From Thermoflavifilum sp. (GTDB lineage: Bacteria; Bacteroidota; Bacteroidia; Chitinophagales; Chitinophagaceae), in contig JADGHY010000069.1 of assembly GCA_019683625.1 (NCBI GenBank), positions 1 through 8,865 of the forward strand: DNA of 8,865 nt. The letters are read 5' to 3'. This document shows, in pieces, positions 1 through 8,081 of the stretch. Made by a program: the position numbers and the translations under genes. The number at the start of each line of letters is the position of its first letter. The stretch's first letter is position 1. The notes below the pieces were generated by a model. It did not search any database. It saw only the letters and a list, made by a program, of their open reading frames with translations, and had not been told where the DNA came from.

Positions 1-30
1 GATTTGTTCACGATTAAACCTTTGCAAAAT

Positions 31-3000
31 ATGAAAAAAATACCTACGCAGGTTTTATCCCGCGAATATTCACTTGCACGAAAGGTATACCTTATGTCAA
101 AGTTTACTGTGCTGTTGTTGCTGGCGTTTTTACAGGTTTCTGCTTCCGGATACTCACAAAACACCTTTACGCTGAACTTTCACAGCACACGCATTGAGCG
201 TATCCTGCATTACATAGAAAAACATTCTGACTATGTATTTTACTACACCAACGATGAGCTCGAAGCATTGCCCAACCTGGATCTGCACGTAAAAGATATT
301 ACTTTGCCCGAGTTGCTCGACAGCCTGAGCAAGCGGTTGGGCATTGGCTATCAGATCATGGATAATAAGCTGGTGGTACTGGGTACCCACCTGCAGCACT
401 TGCAGGACCGGCGAATTACGGGACGGGTTACCGATAGTACGGGAAGGCCGCTGGCGGGAGTTACGGTTCGGGTAAAAGGCAAGCAGATAGGAACGGTGAC
501 CGATGCCGATGGCCGCTTCTCCCTTGTGGTGCCCGACGATGCTATTCTGGAATTCAGTGCTATTGGATACAATCGGGTGGAGCTGCCGGTAGATGACCGG
601 CAAACGATTGCTGTGAGCCTGCATGAGATTTCCAGTGCATTGAACGAAATTGTGGTTGTAGGATATGGCACAGAAAAGAAGGCTACCCTCACGGGTTCCA
701 TCAGCAGTGTCAAGGGTTCAGACATTGTGAAGTCGCCGGCCGTGAATGTGAGCAATAGCCTGGTAGGCCGTTTGCCAGGACTCACGGCTGTGCAGGGCAG
801 CGGAGAGCCCGGCTACGATGGGGCCACCATCCGCATCAGAGGTATTAACTCTTTCAACAACAACGATCCACTCGTAGTGGTGGATGGTATACCTTACCGC
901 AGCCTGGAACGCATTGATCCCAACAGCATTGAAAGCATCACCATCCTCAAAGATGCCTCAGCAGCCATTTACGGTTCAGAAGCCGCTAATGGCGTGATTC
1001 TCATCACCACCAAACGCGGAAAAGTGGGTAAGCCTCAGATTGGCCTGAGCCTGAACTATGGCTATAACCAGCCTACCCGCATTCCGAAAATGGCCGATGC
1101 GGCTACCTATGCTACCATGCTCAATGAAATTGCCGATTATGCCGGTACACCGGAACCATACTCTGCTGATGACATCCAGAAATTTAAAGATGGCTCAGAC
1201 CCCTGGCAGCACCCCAACACCGACTGGTTTAAGGAAGTCATCAAGAAATGGTCTGACCAATATTCCGGCGATATCAGCGTATCGGGAGGAACGGAATCCA
1301 TGCGCTATTATGTGCTGGTGGGCACCAAGTTTGAAGATGGTAACTATCGCCGCAGTGCCACTTTTTACCGCCAACATAATTTTCTGGCCAACCTGGATGC
1401 GCATATCAACAAGAATGTTCATGTGGGGGTGGACTTGAGTGGCAGGGAAGAATACCGCCATTTTCCGACACGTGGAGCCGGGGAAATTTTCCGGTTTGTG
1501 ATGCGGGGCAAACCGACGATGAATGCTTATTGGCCCAACGGGTTGCCAGGCCCCGATATCGAATACGGGGATAACCCTGCCGTGATTGTCACCTCAGCTA
1601 CTGGTTATGATAAGGATTTGCGGTATTATCTGAATAGCAATTTGCACCTCGATATCAATATTCCCTGGATTAAAGGTTTGTCCATTACCGGAAATGCCGC
1701 ATTCGACAAGGGTTTTCAATTCCGCAAACTCTGGCAAACCCCCTGGTATCTTTACACCCTCCAGGGATTTGATTCAGCAGGCAACCCCATCCTCATCAAG
1801 GGCCAGCGGGGCTACGATAAACCCCAGCTCACCGAATGGGCTGCCGACAATACCACCATCACCCTCAATGCCCTGCTGAATTATGAACATCGTTTCGGGC
1901 TGAATCATGACTTTAAGTTCATGGTGGGTACGGAATCCATCAAAGGTTACGGAAATAATTTCAATGCTTTTCGCCGATTCAATTCCACTGCCATTGACCA
2001 GCTTTTTGCCGGGCTGCAGGATAATTATCTGAACAATGGTGGATCGGGATACATCAACGCCCGTTTGAATTATTTCGGTCGTGTGAACTATAGCTATCGG
2101 GAAAAATACCTGCTGGAATTTGTGTGGCGGTATGATGGGTCGTATATTTTCCCGGAAAATCATCGCTTTGGCTTTTTCCCCGGCGTTTCGGCCGGCTGGC
2201 GCATTTCCCAGGAAAATTTCTGGCAAAAGGCCTTGCCCTTCATCAGCGATTTCAAACTGCGTGCCTCTTACGGACAAACGGGTAATGACCGCATTGACGA
2301 ATGGCAATACCTGGCCACTTATTCTTTAGGCAACTGGCTGGGACTGCCTTATTATCCCTTTGTTACAAATGGAAATGTGGAGAATCAAACATTGTATGAA
2401 TCCCGCATTCCCAATCCTAACGTCACCTGGGAAAGAGCCAATCAAACTGATGTAGGCTTTGATGCTACCCTGCTGAAGAGCAAGCTTTCGGTAACTTTTG
2501 ATTACTTCAGCTACATCCGCTCCAAGATTCTCTGGTATCGCAATGCATCGGTACCTCAATCTACCGGGTTAGCATTGCCGCGTGAAAATATTGGAAAAGC
2601 AGGGAATAGGGGTTTTGATTTTGCCGTGAATTATCAGGATCAGGCCGGCAAATTTCATTACCAGTTAGGCGTAAACGGAGGCTATGCCCGCAACCGCGTG
2701 ATTTATTGGGATGAACCTCCGGGCGCACCCAAGTATCAGCAAACAACCGGGCATCCGTTCCCTTCATCAGGATTGTATTACATAGCCATTGGAGTATTTC
2801 ACAATCAGGCTGAAATCGACAAATACCCGCATTGGGCCGGAGCCCGTCCCGGCGATATCATCTTCAAGGATGTCAATGGCGATGGCAAAATTGATGGCAA
2901 CGACAGGGTAAGGAGTTATAAAAACAATATCCCCCGGTTTACCGGAGGGTTCACGGCGCAATTGCAATATGGCCAGTTTGACTTGTCGTTTTTATTGCAG

Positions 3001-3399
3001 GGTGCAGCGGGGGCAGAAAACTACGTGTTTACCGAGTCGGGTGAAATTGGCAATTTTCTGGAAAGCTTTGCCGAAGGCCGCTGGACACCTTCCAATCCCA
3101 ATGCCAATAAGCCGCGCACCTTTAACCGCAGCAACGAATACTGGGCTTCACAAGCCAATACTTATTTCCTGCATAGCACCGATTATCTGCGGCTAAAGAA
3201 CCTGGAGCTGGGCTATTCCTTGCCTGCACATGCTTTGCAGCGGCTGGGCTTCCAGCAATTCCGGATTTATGTGAGTGGGTATAACCTGCTCACCTATAGC
3301 CCGCATTACAAGGACTTCGATCCGGAAGCATCGGCTGGCAGCGGGCAGAGCTATCCCCTGCAACGTATCGTGAACGTGGGTTTGAATGCGAGTTTTTAA
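31..3399 (+). CDS. SusC/RagA-family TonB-dependent outer-membrane transporter with N-terminal STN domain
   Basis: This is an energy-dependent outer-membrane importer that takes up oligosaccharides (or peptides) together with its SusD partner. The chosen ATG gives 1122 residues, a normal SusC length. A basic n-region leads to a hydrophobic core (about residues 24-36) and a likely signal cleavage near GYSQ (40-43). An STN domain (about 44-117) follows, then a carboxypeptidase-regulatory-like beta-sandwich (about 128-200, with ITGRVTDSTGRPLAGVTV). Next come a TonB-box-like EIVVVGYG (from 206), the plug (about 215-320, with IRIRGINS, VVVDGIP and DASAAIYG) and the barrel, which ends in the aromatic residue Phe1122. 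A DVNGDGKIDGND loop lies at about 947. The reading frame is open to the left edge. TTG at 4 and ATG at 94 are other possible starts; ATG 94 would give a shorter but still plausible signal peptide. The STN domain implies anti-sigma-factor signalling (known for the family). The substrate cannot be read from the sequence; fucosylated glycan is inferred from the nearby fucosidase. Confidence -1.
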   Translation: MKKIPTQVLSREYSLARKVYLMSKFTVLLLLAFLQVSASGYSQNTFTLNFHSTRIERILHYIEKHSDYVFYYTNDELEALPNLDLHVKDITLPELLDSLSKRLGIGYQIMDNKLVVLGTHLQHLQDRRITGRVTDSTGRPLAGVTVRVKGKQIGTVTDADGRFSLVVPDDAILEFSAIGYNRVELPVDDRQTIAVSLHEISSALNEIVVVGYGTEKKATLTGSISSVKGSDIVKSPAVNVSNSLVGRLPGLTAVQGSGEPGYDGATIRIRGINSFNNNDPLVVVDGIPYRSLERIDPNSIESITILKDASAAIYGSEAANGVILITTKRGKVGKPQIGLSLNYGYNQPTRIPKMADAATYATMLNEIADYAGTPEPYSADDIQKFKDGSDPWQHPNTDWFKEVIKKWSDQYSGDISVSGGTESMRYYVLVGTKFEDGNYRRSATFYRQHNFLANLDAHINKNVHVGVDLSGREEYRHFPTRGAGEIFRFVMRGKPTMNAYWPNGLPGPDIEYGDNPAVIVTSATGYDKDLRYYLNSNLHLDINIPWIKGLSITGNAAFDKGFQFRKLWQTPWYLYTLQGFDSAGNPILIKGQRGYDKPQLTEWAADNTTITLNALLNYEHRFGLNHDFKFMVGTESIKGYGNNFNAFRRFNSTAIDQLFAGLQDNYLNNGGSGYINARLNYFGRVNYSYREKYLLEFVWRYDGSYIFPENHRFGFFPGVSAGWRISQENFWQKALPFISDFKLRASYGQTGNDRIDEWQYLATYSLGNWLGLPYYPFVTNGNVENQTLYESRIPNPNVTWERANQTDVGFDATLLKSKLSVTFDYFSYIRSKILWYRNASVPQSTGLALPRENIGKAGNRGFDFAVNYQDQAGKFHYQLGVNGGYARNRVIYWDEPPGAPKYQQTTGHPFPSSGLYYIAIGVFHNQAEIDKYPHWAGARPGDIIFKDVNGDGKIDGNDRVRSYKNNIPRFTGGFTAQLQYGQFDLSFLLQGAAGAENYVFTESGEIGNFLESFAEGRWTPSNPNANKPRTFNRSNEYWASQANTYFLHSTDYLRLKNLELGYSLPAHALQRLGFQQFRIYVSGYNLLTYSPHYKDFDPEASAGSGQSYPLQRIVNVGLNASF

Positions 3400-3419
3400 T
3401 TTTTTAAAACGAAACGACT

Positions 3420-5231
3420 ATGAAACGCATCCTATATTTGCTGTTCAGCAGTTTAGTACTCTTCGGCTTCAATGCCTGTAACAAGGATTTCCTCAACGTC
3501 TCGCCCAAGGATCAATACTCTGATGATGCGGTGTGGAATGACCCCAACCTGATCCAGGCGTTTGTGGATAATATTTACGGAGGCATTCCGCATGGTTTTG
3601 ATATCCTGATGATGTCGTCACTATGCGATGAAGCCGTATTTACACCCGACTGGGGAGCCGAGAATTTCAACAATGGGCTCTTGACACCCAGCGACCTGGA
3701 GATTTTTGATCCGGGCTTCTGGGGCTCCGTACAAACGGTGATCCGGAGCTGGAAAACGCAGTATAAATACATTCGGGCCTGTAACCTCTTCTTTTCGAAG
3801 ATAGACAAAGCCCCCATTGATGCCAGTTTGAAACAACGCATGAAAGGCGAGGTACATTTTCTGCGGGCTTATCTGTATTTCCAACTGGTGGAAATGTATG
3901 GTGGCGTGCCCATTATCACGCAGGCATATACCCTGACCGATAGTTTTAACGTGCCGCGGAACACCTTTGCCGAATGTGTGGATTTCATCACCAAGGAATG
4001 CGACTCCGCTGCTGCGTTGTTACCCCTGCAATATTCCGGAGATAATATTGGCCGGGCAACAAAGGGGGCGGCGCTGGCTTTGAAAGCCCGCATGTTGTTG
4101 TATGCAGCCAGTGATTTGTTTAATTCTCAGGCTTCCTGGGCGCCCGGATATGCTCACCCCGAGCTGGTAAGCTATGTTGGGGGCGACAGAAGAGCCCGTT
4201 GGCAGGCAGCTAAAGATGCAGCCAAGGCAGTGATGGATCTGGGCATTTACGATTTGTATAAACCCGATCCGCAATCGGCTCAAGAAGCAGCTCAGAATTA
4301 TCAGCAGCTCTTCCTCCAACAATCTACTCCTGAAGATATCTTCGTGAAGTTTTTCACCCAGAAGGTCAACGAAAGCTGGATGGGCTATAGCCCTGGGCAA
4401 TATTGCCAACCTAATGGCTGGCATTGCTGGGGGAATAACACACCCACTCAACAGTTTGTGGATATGTATGAAATGGCCGATGGTACGGCTTTCGACTGGA
4501 ATAACCCTACAGAAGCTGCCAATCCTTATGCCAACCGGGATCCCCGTTTCTATGCCAGCATTCTTTACAACGGAGCCCAATGGCGGCCCAGGCCTTCTGA
4601 TGTGGCACCGCTGGATCCCAATGGCATTGTGCAAACAGGCTACTGGGCAAAATGGAACCCCCAGACCAATAGCGTGGATACCATACCCGGATTGGATACC
4701 CGCAAAAGTCCGTTTGAAAACTGGAATGGTACATACACGGGTTATTATATGAAAAAGTTCATGGATCCCACCGTGGATGCCCAGTTTGTGCACCAAACCG
4801 TGCCCTGGCGTTATATTCGTTACACGGAAATCTTGCTGGATTATGCAGAGGCCTGCATTGAGCTGGGTGAAGATGACGAAGCAAAAACCTATATCAACAT
4901 GATTCGGCATCGGGCTTATATGCCACCCATCACTTCAACAGGCCAGCAGCTGTTGCAGGATTACCGGCATGAACGCGCTATTGAGCTGGCTTTTGAAGAT
5001 CAGCGTTTCTTTGATGTGCGGCGCTGGATGACAGCCGATTCGGCCTATAAAGATGCCCTGGGCGTGAATATCATTTATCCCATGTTGCCGGATCATACGA
5101 CCTCGCCCAATCCTATCTATAAGGTGTTCCCGGCTAAACGCCGCTCCTGGCAGCCACATGCTTATTTCTTACCCATTCAGTTGGATGAAATCAACCGAAA
5201 CCAAAAGTTGATTCAGAATCCCGGCTATTGA
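3420..5231 (+). CDS. SusD/RagB-family surface glycan-binding lipoprotein
   Basis: This is the cell-surface lipoprotein that caps the SusC barrel and binds the glycan before import. It has 603 residues, at the long end of the usual range. A short basic start and hydrophobic core lead to the lipobox-like GFNAC, with the acylated Cys at residue 20, followed by NKDFLN as in many SusD proteins. The N-terminal half has the helical, TPR-like SusD signatures (WNDPNLIQAFVDNIYGG, AYLYFQLVEMYGGVPI, ALALKARMLLYAAS). The C-terminal part carries the family hallmarks RYTEILLDYAEACIELG (from 467), HERAIELAFEDQRFFDVRRW (517-536) and a late PIQLDEINRN. The ATG follows the susC stop by 20 bases through an A-rich leader, and the two genes are surely co-transcribed. 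Trp- and Tyr-rich stretches around residues 325-345 could contribute aromatic sugar-binding surface, but that is inference. No frameshift or truncation is seen. Family assignment is very secure; ligand unknown. Confidence -1.
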   Translation: MKRILYLLFSSLVLFGFNACNKDFLNVSPKDQYSDDAVWNDPNLIQAFVDNIYGGIPHGFDILMMSSLCDEAVFTPDWGAENFNNGLLTPSDLEIFDPGFWGSVQTVIRSWKTQYKYIRACNLFFSKIDKAPIDASLKQRMKGEVHFLRAYLYFQLVEMYGGVPIITQAYTLTDSFNVPRNTFAECVDFITKECDSAAALLPLQYSGDNIGRATKGAALALKARMLLYAASDLFNSQASWAPGYAHPELVSYVGGDRRARWQAAKDAAKAVMDLGIYDLYKPDPQSAQEAAQNYQQLFLQQSTPEDIFVKFFTQKVNESWMGYSPGQYCQPNGWHCWGNNTPTQQFVDMYEMADGTAFDWNNPTEAANPYANRDPRFYASILYNGAQWRPRPSDVAPLDPNGIVQTGYWAKWNPQTNSVDTIPGLDTRKSPFENWNGTYTGYYMKKFMDPTVDAQFVHQTVPWRYIRYTEILLDYAEACIELGEDDEAKTYINMIRHRAYMPPITSTGQQLLQDYRHERAIELAFEDQRFFDVRRWMTADSAYKDALGVNIIYPMLPDHTTSPNPIYKVFPAKRRSWQPHAYFLPIQLDEINRNQKLIQNPGY

Positions 5232-5256
5232 GCGGATGCGGTAACACATAATCCTG

Positions 5257-5290
5257 AAGCGACGGCAAATCAACTTGTCGTCGCTTTTTT
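5257..5290 (+). terminator. Rho-independent terminator after the susC/susD pair
   Basis: A perfect 8-bp stem pairs AAGCGACG (5257-5264) with CGTCGCTT (5279-5286). It can be extended inward by a G-U pair and three more pairs (CAA with TTG) to a 12-bp stem closing a 6-base loop. Six T residues run from 5285 to 5290. There is no matching A-run on the left arm, so it should act on rightward transcription only. It sits 25 bases after the susD stop. The rest of the 144-base gap before the fucosidase gene shows no convincing promoter, although one should exist there if the terminator is efficient. Confidence -1.
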
Positions 5291-5375
5291 ATAGGCAAAC
5301 TTGAGGAGTATCTGTGTGGCATTATTCCCTGAAGGATTCTGCTGATGAATTTCCTGATTATCTTTATCCGGTTGA

Positions 5376-6887
5376 ATGTTTCTTATGCAAAAGCTTTCCT
5401 GGATATTTTTCTGGCTGATGCTGTGGGCAAAAGCTTTTTCCCAACCCTCCATGACGACGGGGAATACCTATCCGAAACCTTTGTCCTATGGACCTTTCCC
5501 GTCTCCTGCTCAGCTACATTGGCAATCCCTGCAAATGATTGCCATTGTGCATTTTGGCCTGAATACTTTCACCAATCAGGAATGGGGATATGGGGATGTG
5601 CCTCCGGACAGTTTTCATCCTACGCAGTTCGATCCCGATCAAATCGTCCGGGCCGCCAAAGCAGCCGGCATTAAGGGGATTATTTTAGTGGCCAAACATC
5701 ACGATGGTTTTTGTTTATGGCCTACCCGAACGACTTCTTACAGCGTAGCCGCATCAGCGTGGCGGCAAGGAAAGGGCGATGTGGTGAAGGCTTTTGCTGA
5801 GGCCTGCCGGAAAGCAGGATTGGCATTTGGGCTCTATTGTTCGCCGTGGGACAGGCATAGCGCCTATTATGGGCAATACCGGTACGTGCAGCTTTACCGC
5901 CAGCAGTGGGAAGAGCTGGCCTCACAATACGGGCCCTTGTTTGAATGCTGGTTTGACGGGGCTAACGGAGGAACGGGATACTATGGCGGGGCGCGGGAAA
6001 ACAGGCGCATTGATCGTTCTCGATATTACGGCTGGGATACCACCTGGACCCTGATCCGCCGTTTGCAACCCGGGGCCGTCATCTTCAGCGATGTGGGGCC
6101 TGATGTGCGTTGGGTGGGCAACGAAAAGGGTTATGCTGCCGATAGCACCTGGGAAACCTTTACCCCTCAAAGTCCGGATGATCGCCCGCCTGCGCCAGGG
6201 CACGTACAAACGGCCTATTCTCCCTTTGGCACCAAGGATGGCCGCTATTGGATGCCAGCCGAATGTGATGTGCCACTTCGTCCGGGCTGGTTTTATCATC
6301 CCGAAGAGCAAGGCAAACAAAAAACACCGTATCAGCTTTGGGAGATTTATATCCACAGCGTGGGACGTGGAGCAGTGCTTAACCTGGGACTTGCTCCAAC
6401 TCCCCAAGGTAAGCTCGATACCCAGGATGTACGCATCCTGGATACCTTCGGGAAATGGCTCCGCCAGGCCTTTGCCCACAACCTGGCAGAGAAGGCCAGC
6501 CTACAACTGAATGCCCCAGCGGATCTCATTCCTTCTCCCAGTATGCATGCACTCACCGACCGGAATGATACTACCGATGGAATCGTTGCCGATACCTTGC
6601 AGCATCTCTGTTTTACCCTTCAATGGCCAACACCACAAGCCTTCACCTTGCTTCAGCTCAAAGAAGATATCCGGTTTGGCCAGCATATTCAGGATGCCAC
6701 AATCGAGGCACATACAACCGAGGGTTGGAAACAAATCACCAAACTATACGGCGTGGGAGCCAACCGGATTGTGGAACTTCCGGAACCCCTTACCACAGCG
6801 GCTTTGCGCATTTCTATCCATACTAAAGCCGGATTGGCCCTGAGTGAAATCGGCGTTTACAATTTTCGGCCTCCGGTAAACTGGTGA
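5376..6887 (+). CDS. Exported GH29 alpha-L-fucosidase (subfamily B type) with C-terminal F5/8C-like domain
   Basis: This enzyme hydrolyses terminal alpha-L-fucose from glycans, probably in the periplasm or outside the cell. It has 503 residues. An N-terminal signal peptide with core WIFFWLMLWA has a likely cleavage at AFS/Q (after residue 22); ATG 5385 (residue 4) is an equally good start. The (beta/alpha)-barrel carries GH29 signatures: VHFGLNTFTNQEWG (58-71), KHHDGFCLWPT (107-117) and CSPWDR. The nucleophile is Asp194 in WFDGANG. Glu250 in DVRWVGNEKG is the likely acid/base by subfamily B pattern, and a conserved Glu296 lies in PAECDV. GH29-B enzymes generally cut alpha-1,3/1,4-fucose on branched (Lewis-type) glycans, so that is the inferred specificity. 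Residues about 375-495 form a beta-sandwich resembling F5/8C/CBM32, ending ALSEIGVYNF. The gene follows the terminator behind susD, and its stop lies 23 bases before the preferred ogt start. Confidence -1.
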   Translation: MFLMQKLSWIFFWLMLWAKAFSQPSMTTGNTYPKPLSYGPFPSPAQLHWQSLQMIAIVHFGLNTFTNQEWGYGDVPPDSFHPTQFDPDQIVRAAKAAGIKGIILVAKHHDGFCLWPTRTTSYSVAASAWRQGKGDVVKAFAEACRKAGLAFGLYCSPWDRHSAYYGQYRYVQLYRQQWEELASQYGPLFECWFDGANGGTGYYGGARENRRIDRSRYYGWDTTWTLIRRLQPGAVIFSDVGPDVRWVGNEKGYAADSTWETFTPQSPDDRPPAPGHVQTAYSPFGTKDGRYWMPAECDVPLRPGWFYHPEEQGKQKTPYQLWEIYIHSVGRGAVLNLGLAPTPQGKLDTQDVRILDTFGKWLRQAFAHNLAEKASLQLNAPADLIPSPSMHALTDRNDTTDGIVADTLQHLCFTLQWPTPQAFTLLQLKEDIRFGQHIQDATIEAHTTEGWKQITKLYGVGANRIVELPEPLTTAALRISIHTKAGLALSEIGVYNFRPPVNW

Positions 6888-6910
6888 ATGATGTTATTTT
6901 GTGCCTTACG

Positions 6911-7396
6911 ATGCAAGCCTTATTTCATCAATATTATCAAAGTCCTATTGGCTGGATGCGTGTCCGGGGTACGGATGAAGCCATTTTGGAGATTCTGTTT
7001 TGGGAAGATAGGAGTGGAGAAGAAAGGCCTAATAAGCTTACACGCCAGGCCGTGGGTCAGTTGCAGGCTTATTTTGAGAGAAAGCTTCGCGTATTTGATT
7101 TACCCCTTCAGCCCCAGGGTACAAGTTTTCAAAAGCAGGTGTGGGATCAGCTTTTGCAGATCGGATATGGTACCACCATCAGCTATATGGCTCTGGCCAG
7201 GCGTATGGGCGACATCAAAACCATCCGGGCAGTGGCGCGGGCCAATGCCTGCAATCCGCTGGCTATTGTGATACCCTGTCATCGTGTGATCGGGGAAGAT
7301 GGCAGCCTGGTAGGATACGCAGCAGGTCTTTGGCGCAAGCAATGGCTGCTGGAACACGAATCCAGTATGCATCAGCTCAGTTTACATTTCGGGTAA
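6911..7396 (+). CDS. ogt: Methylated-DNA--[protein]-cysteine S-methyltransferase (Ogt/AGT family)
   Basis: This suicide DNA-repair protein moves the alkyl group from O6-alkylguanine (and O4-alkylthymine) onto its own cysteine. At 161 residues it has the usual length for the stand-alone enzyme without an Ada regulatory domain. It starts with the typical YYQSPIGWMRV strand. The DNA-binding segment follows (TSFQKQVWDQLLQIGYGTTISYMALA, about 71-96, with the helix-turn-helix near IRAVARANACNP). The active site is IPCHRVIG with acceptor Cys123, followed by GSLVGYAAGLWRKQWLLEHE. ATG 6911 is preferred because the family normally begins a few residues before YxSPxG. A GTG at 6884 is in frame, overlaps the fucosidase stop as GTGA, and would add nine residues (MNDVILCLT). 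ANACNP replaces the commoner ANGxNP, a conservative change at the turn. No terminator separates it from the fucosidase. Confidence -1.
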   Translation: MQALFHQYYQSPIGWMRVRGTDEAILEILFWEDRSGEERPNKLTRQAVGQLQAYFERKLRVFDLPLQPQGTSFQKQVWDQLLQIGYGTTISYMALARRMGDIKTIRAVARANACNPLAIVIPCHRVIGEDGSLVGYAAGLWRKQWLLEHESSMHQLSLHFG

Positions 7397-7433
7397 ACGA
7401 AATTTCGGAAGCCCTGATCTATTCCCAGATTCC

Positions 7434-8069
7434 ATGAAAAAAGATATCTCTCATCAAAAAATCAACGAAGCAAAATGGGACAGATGGGCCTCAGCTATCG
7501 ATGGCAAAGGATGGAAATATGCCTATTTGCGTAAAGCACAAGAGGCAGTGGTGAACCTTTTAGATCTAAATCCTGATACATATCTTCTGGATATTGGCTG
7601 TGGAACCGGATGGGCTCTGGGCAAGGCAGCAGAAAAAAATCTTGGCCAAGGAGTGTTTTATGGCGTGGATCTTTCCCCGAAAATGATTGAAAAGGCAAAA
7701 GCACATTTTCCCAATGCCTCACTGTTTCATTTCATACAAGCCTCGGCTGAGGATATTCCTTTACCCGATGAAACATTTGATAGAATCATCTGCACAAATT
7801 CTTTTCATCATTATCTGCATCCCGATAGGGTTTTGGGCGAAATGTACAGGCTGTTGAAGTCCTCGGGAAAATTGTATATCCTAGATCCCACTGCCGATGA
7901 TTATTTCACCAAAATCATCAATCTTGTATTAAAATTTGTTGATCCTGCACACGTGAACCTGTACAGTACCCACAGCTTCAGGCAGATGTTTCGCGAAGCC
8001 GGATTACATTATCTTCAATCTATTCAGGTGCTGAGATCAGAAAAAGTACACATAGGTATTAAACCTTAA
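7434..8069 (+). CDS. Class I SAM-dependent methyltransferase, Methyltransf_11/UbiE-like, substrate unknown
   Basis: The 211-residue protein has a complete Rossmann-type methyltransferase core. Motif I is LLDIGCGTG (51-59), the acidic ribose-binding Asp79 lies in YGVDLS, ASAEDIPLPDETFD (103-116) supplies the adenine-side acidic region, and IICTNSFHHY (118-127) is the motif IV area. GKLYILDPT (145-153) and the C-terminal THSFRQMFREAGL follow, as in UbiE and Methyltransf_11 proteins. The acceptor cannot be told from the sequence; small-molecule or lipid methylation is usual for this group. There is no signal peptide or membrane segment, so it is cytoplasmic. It starts 37 bases after ogt and ends 12 bases before the kdsB start. 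By hand count, GC over 7441-8040 is 254 of 600 (42%), well below about 53% in ogt and kdsB, which suggests a different history or weaker expression. Confidence -1.
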   Translation: MKKDISHQKINEAKWDRWASAIDGKGWKYAYLRKAQEAVVNLLDLNPDTYLLDIGCGTGWALGKAAEKNLGQGVFYGVDLSPKMIEKAKAHFPNASLFHFIQASAEDIPLPDETFDRIICTNSFHHYLHPDRVLGEMYRLLKSSGKLYILDPTADDYFTKIINLVLKFVDPAHVNLYSTHSFRQMFREAGLHYLQSIQVLRSEKVHIGIKP

Positions 8070-8081
8070 CTATTGCATACG

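Noticed and set aside
3..24. Possible Bacteroidota promoter: TTTG at 3-6 and AACCTTTG at 17-24 before susC.
   Set aside because: Spacing between the boxes is only 10 bases instead of about 19, the -7 box has a mismatch at its first T, and it would leave almost no leader before ATG 31.
4020..4910. Long 296-codon open frame on the minus strand inside susD.
   Set aside because: It lies opposite a well-supported SusD protein; its sequence is low in recognisable motifs and is typical of antisense shadow frames in GC-balanced genes.
5359..5366. TATCTTTA as a -7 box for the fucosidase gene.
   Set aside because: The last G of TAnnTTTG is missing, no TTTG lies at the right distance upstream, and it is only about 10 bases from the start codon.
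5345..5674. 109-codon open frame overlapping the fucosidase start.
   Set aside because: It is out of frame with the clear GH29 protein, has no recognisable motif, and is best explained as a shadow.
6888..7271. 127-codon frame starting with ATG one base after the fucosidase stop.
   Set aside because: It is well placed for reinitiation but overlaps the convincing Ogt frame and encodes a Trp/Cys/Arg-rich sequence with no family features.
7386..7407. Inverted repeat ATTTCG...CGAAAT around the ogt stop and the adjacent palindrome CGAAATTTCG as a terminator or operator.
   Set aside because: The stem is only 6 bp, AT-rich and without a T-run; it is too short to distinguish from chance.
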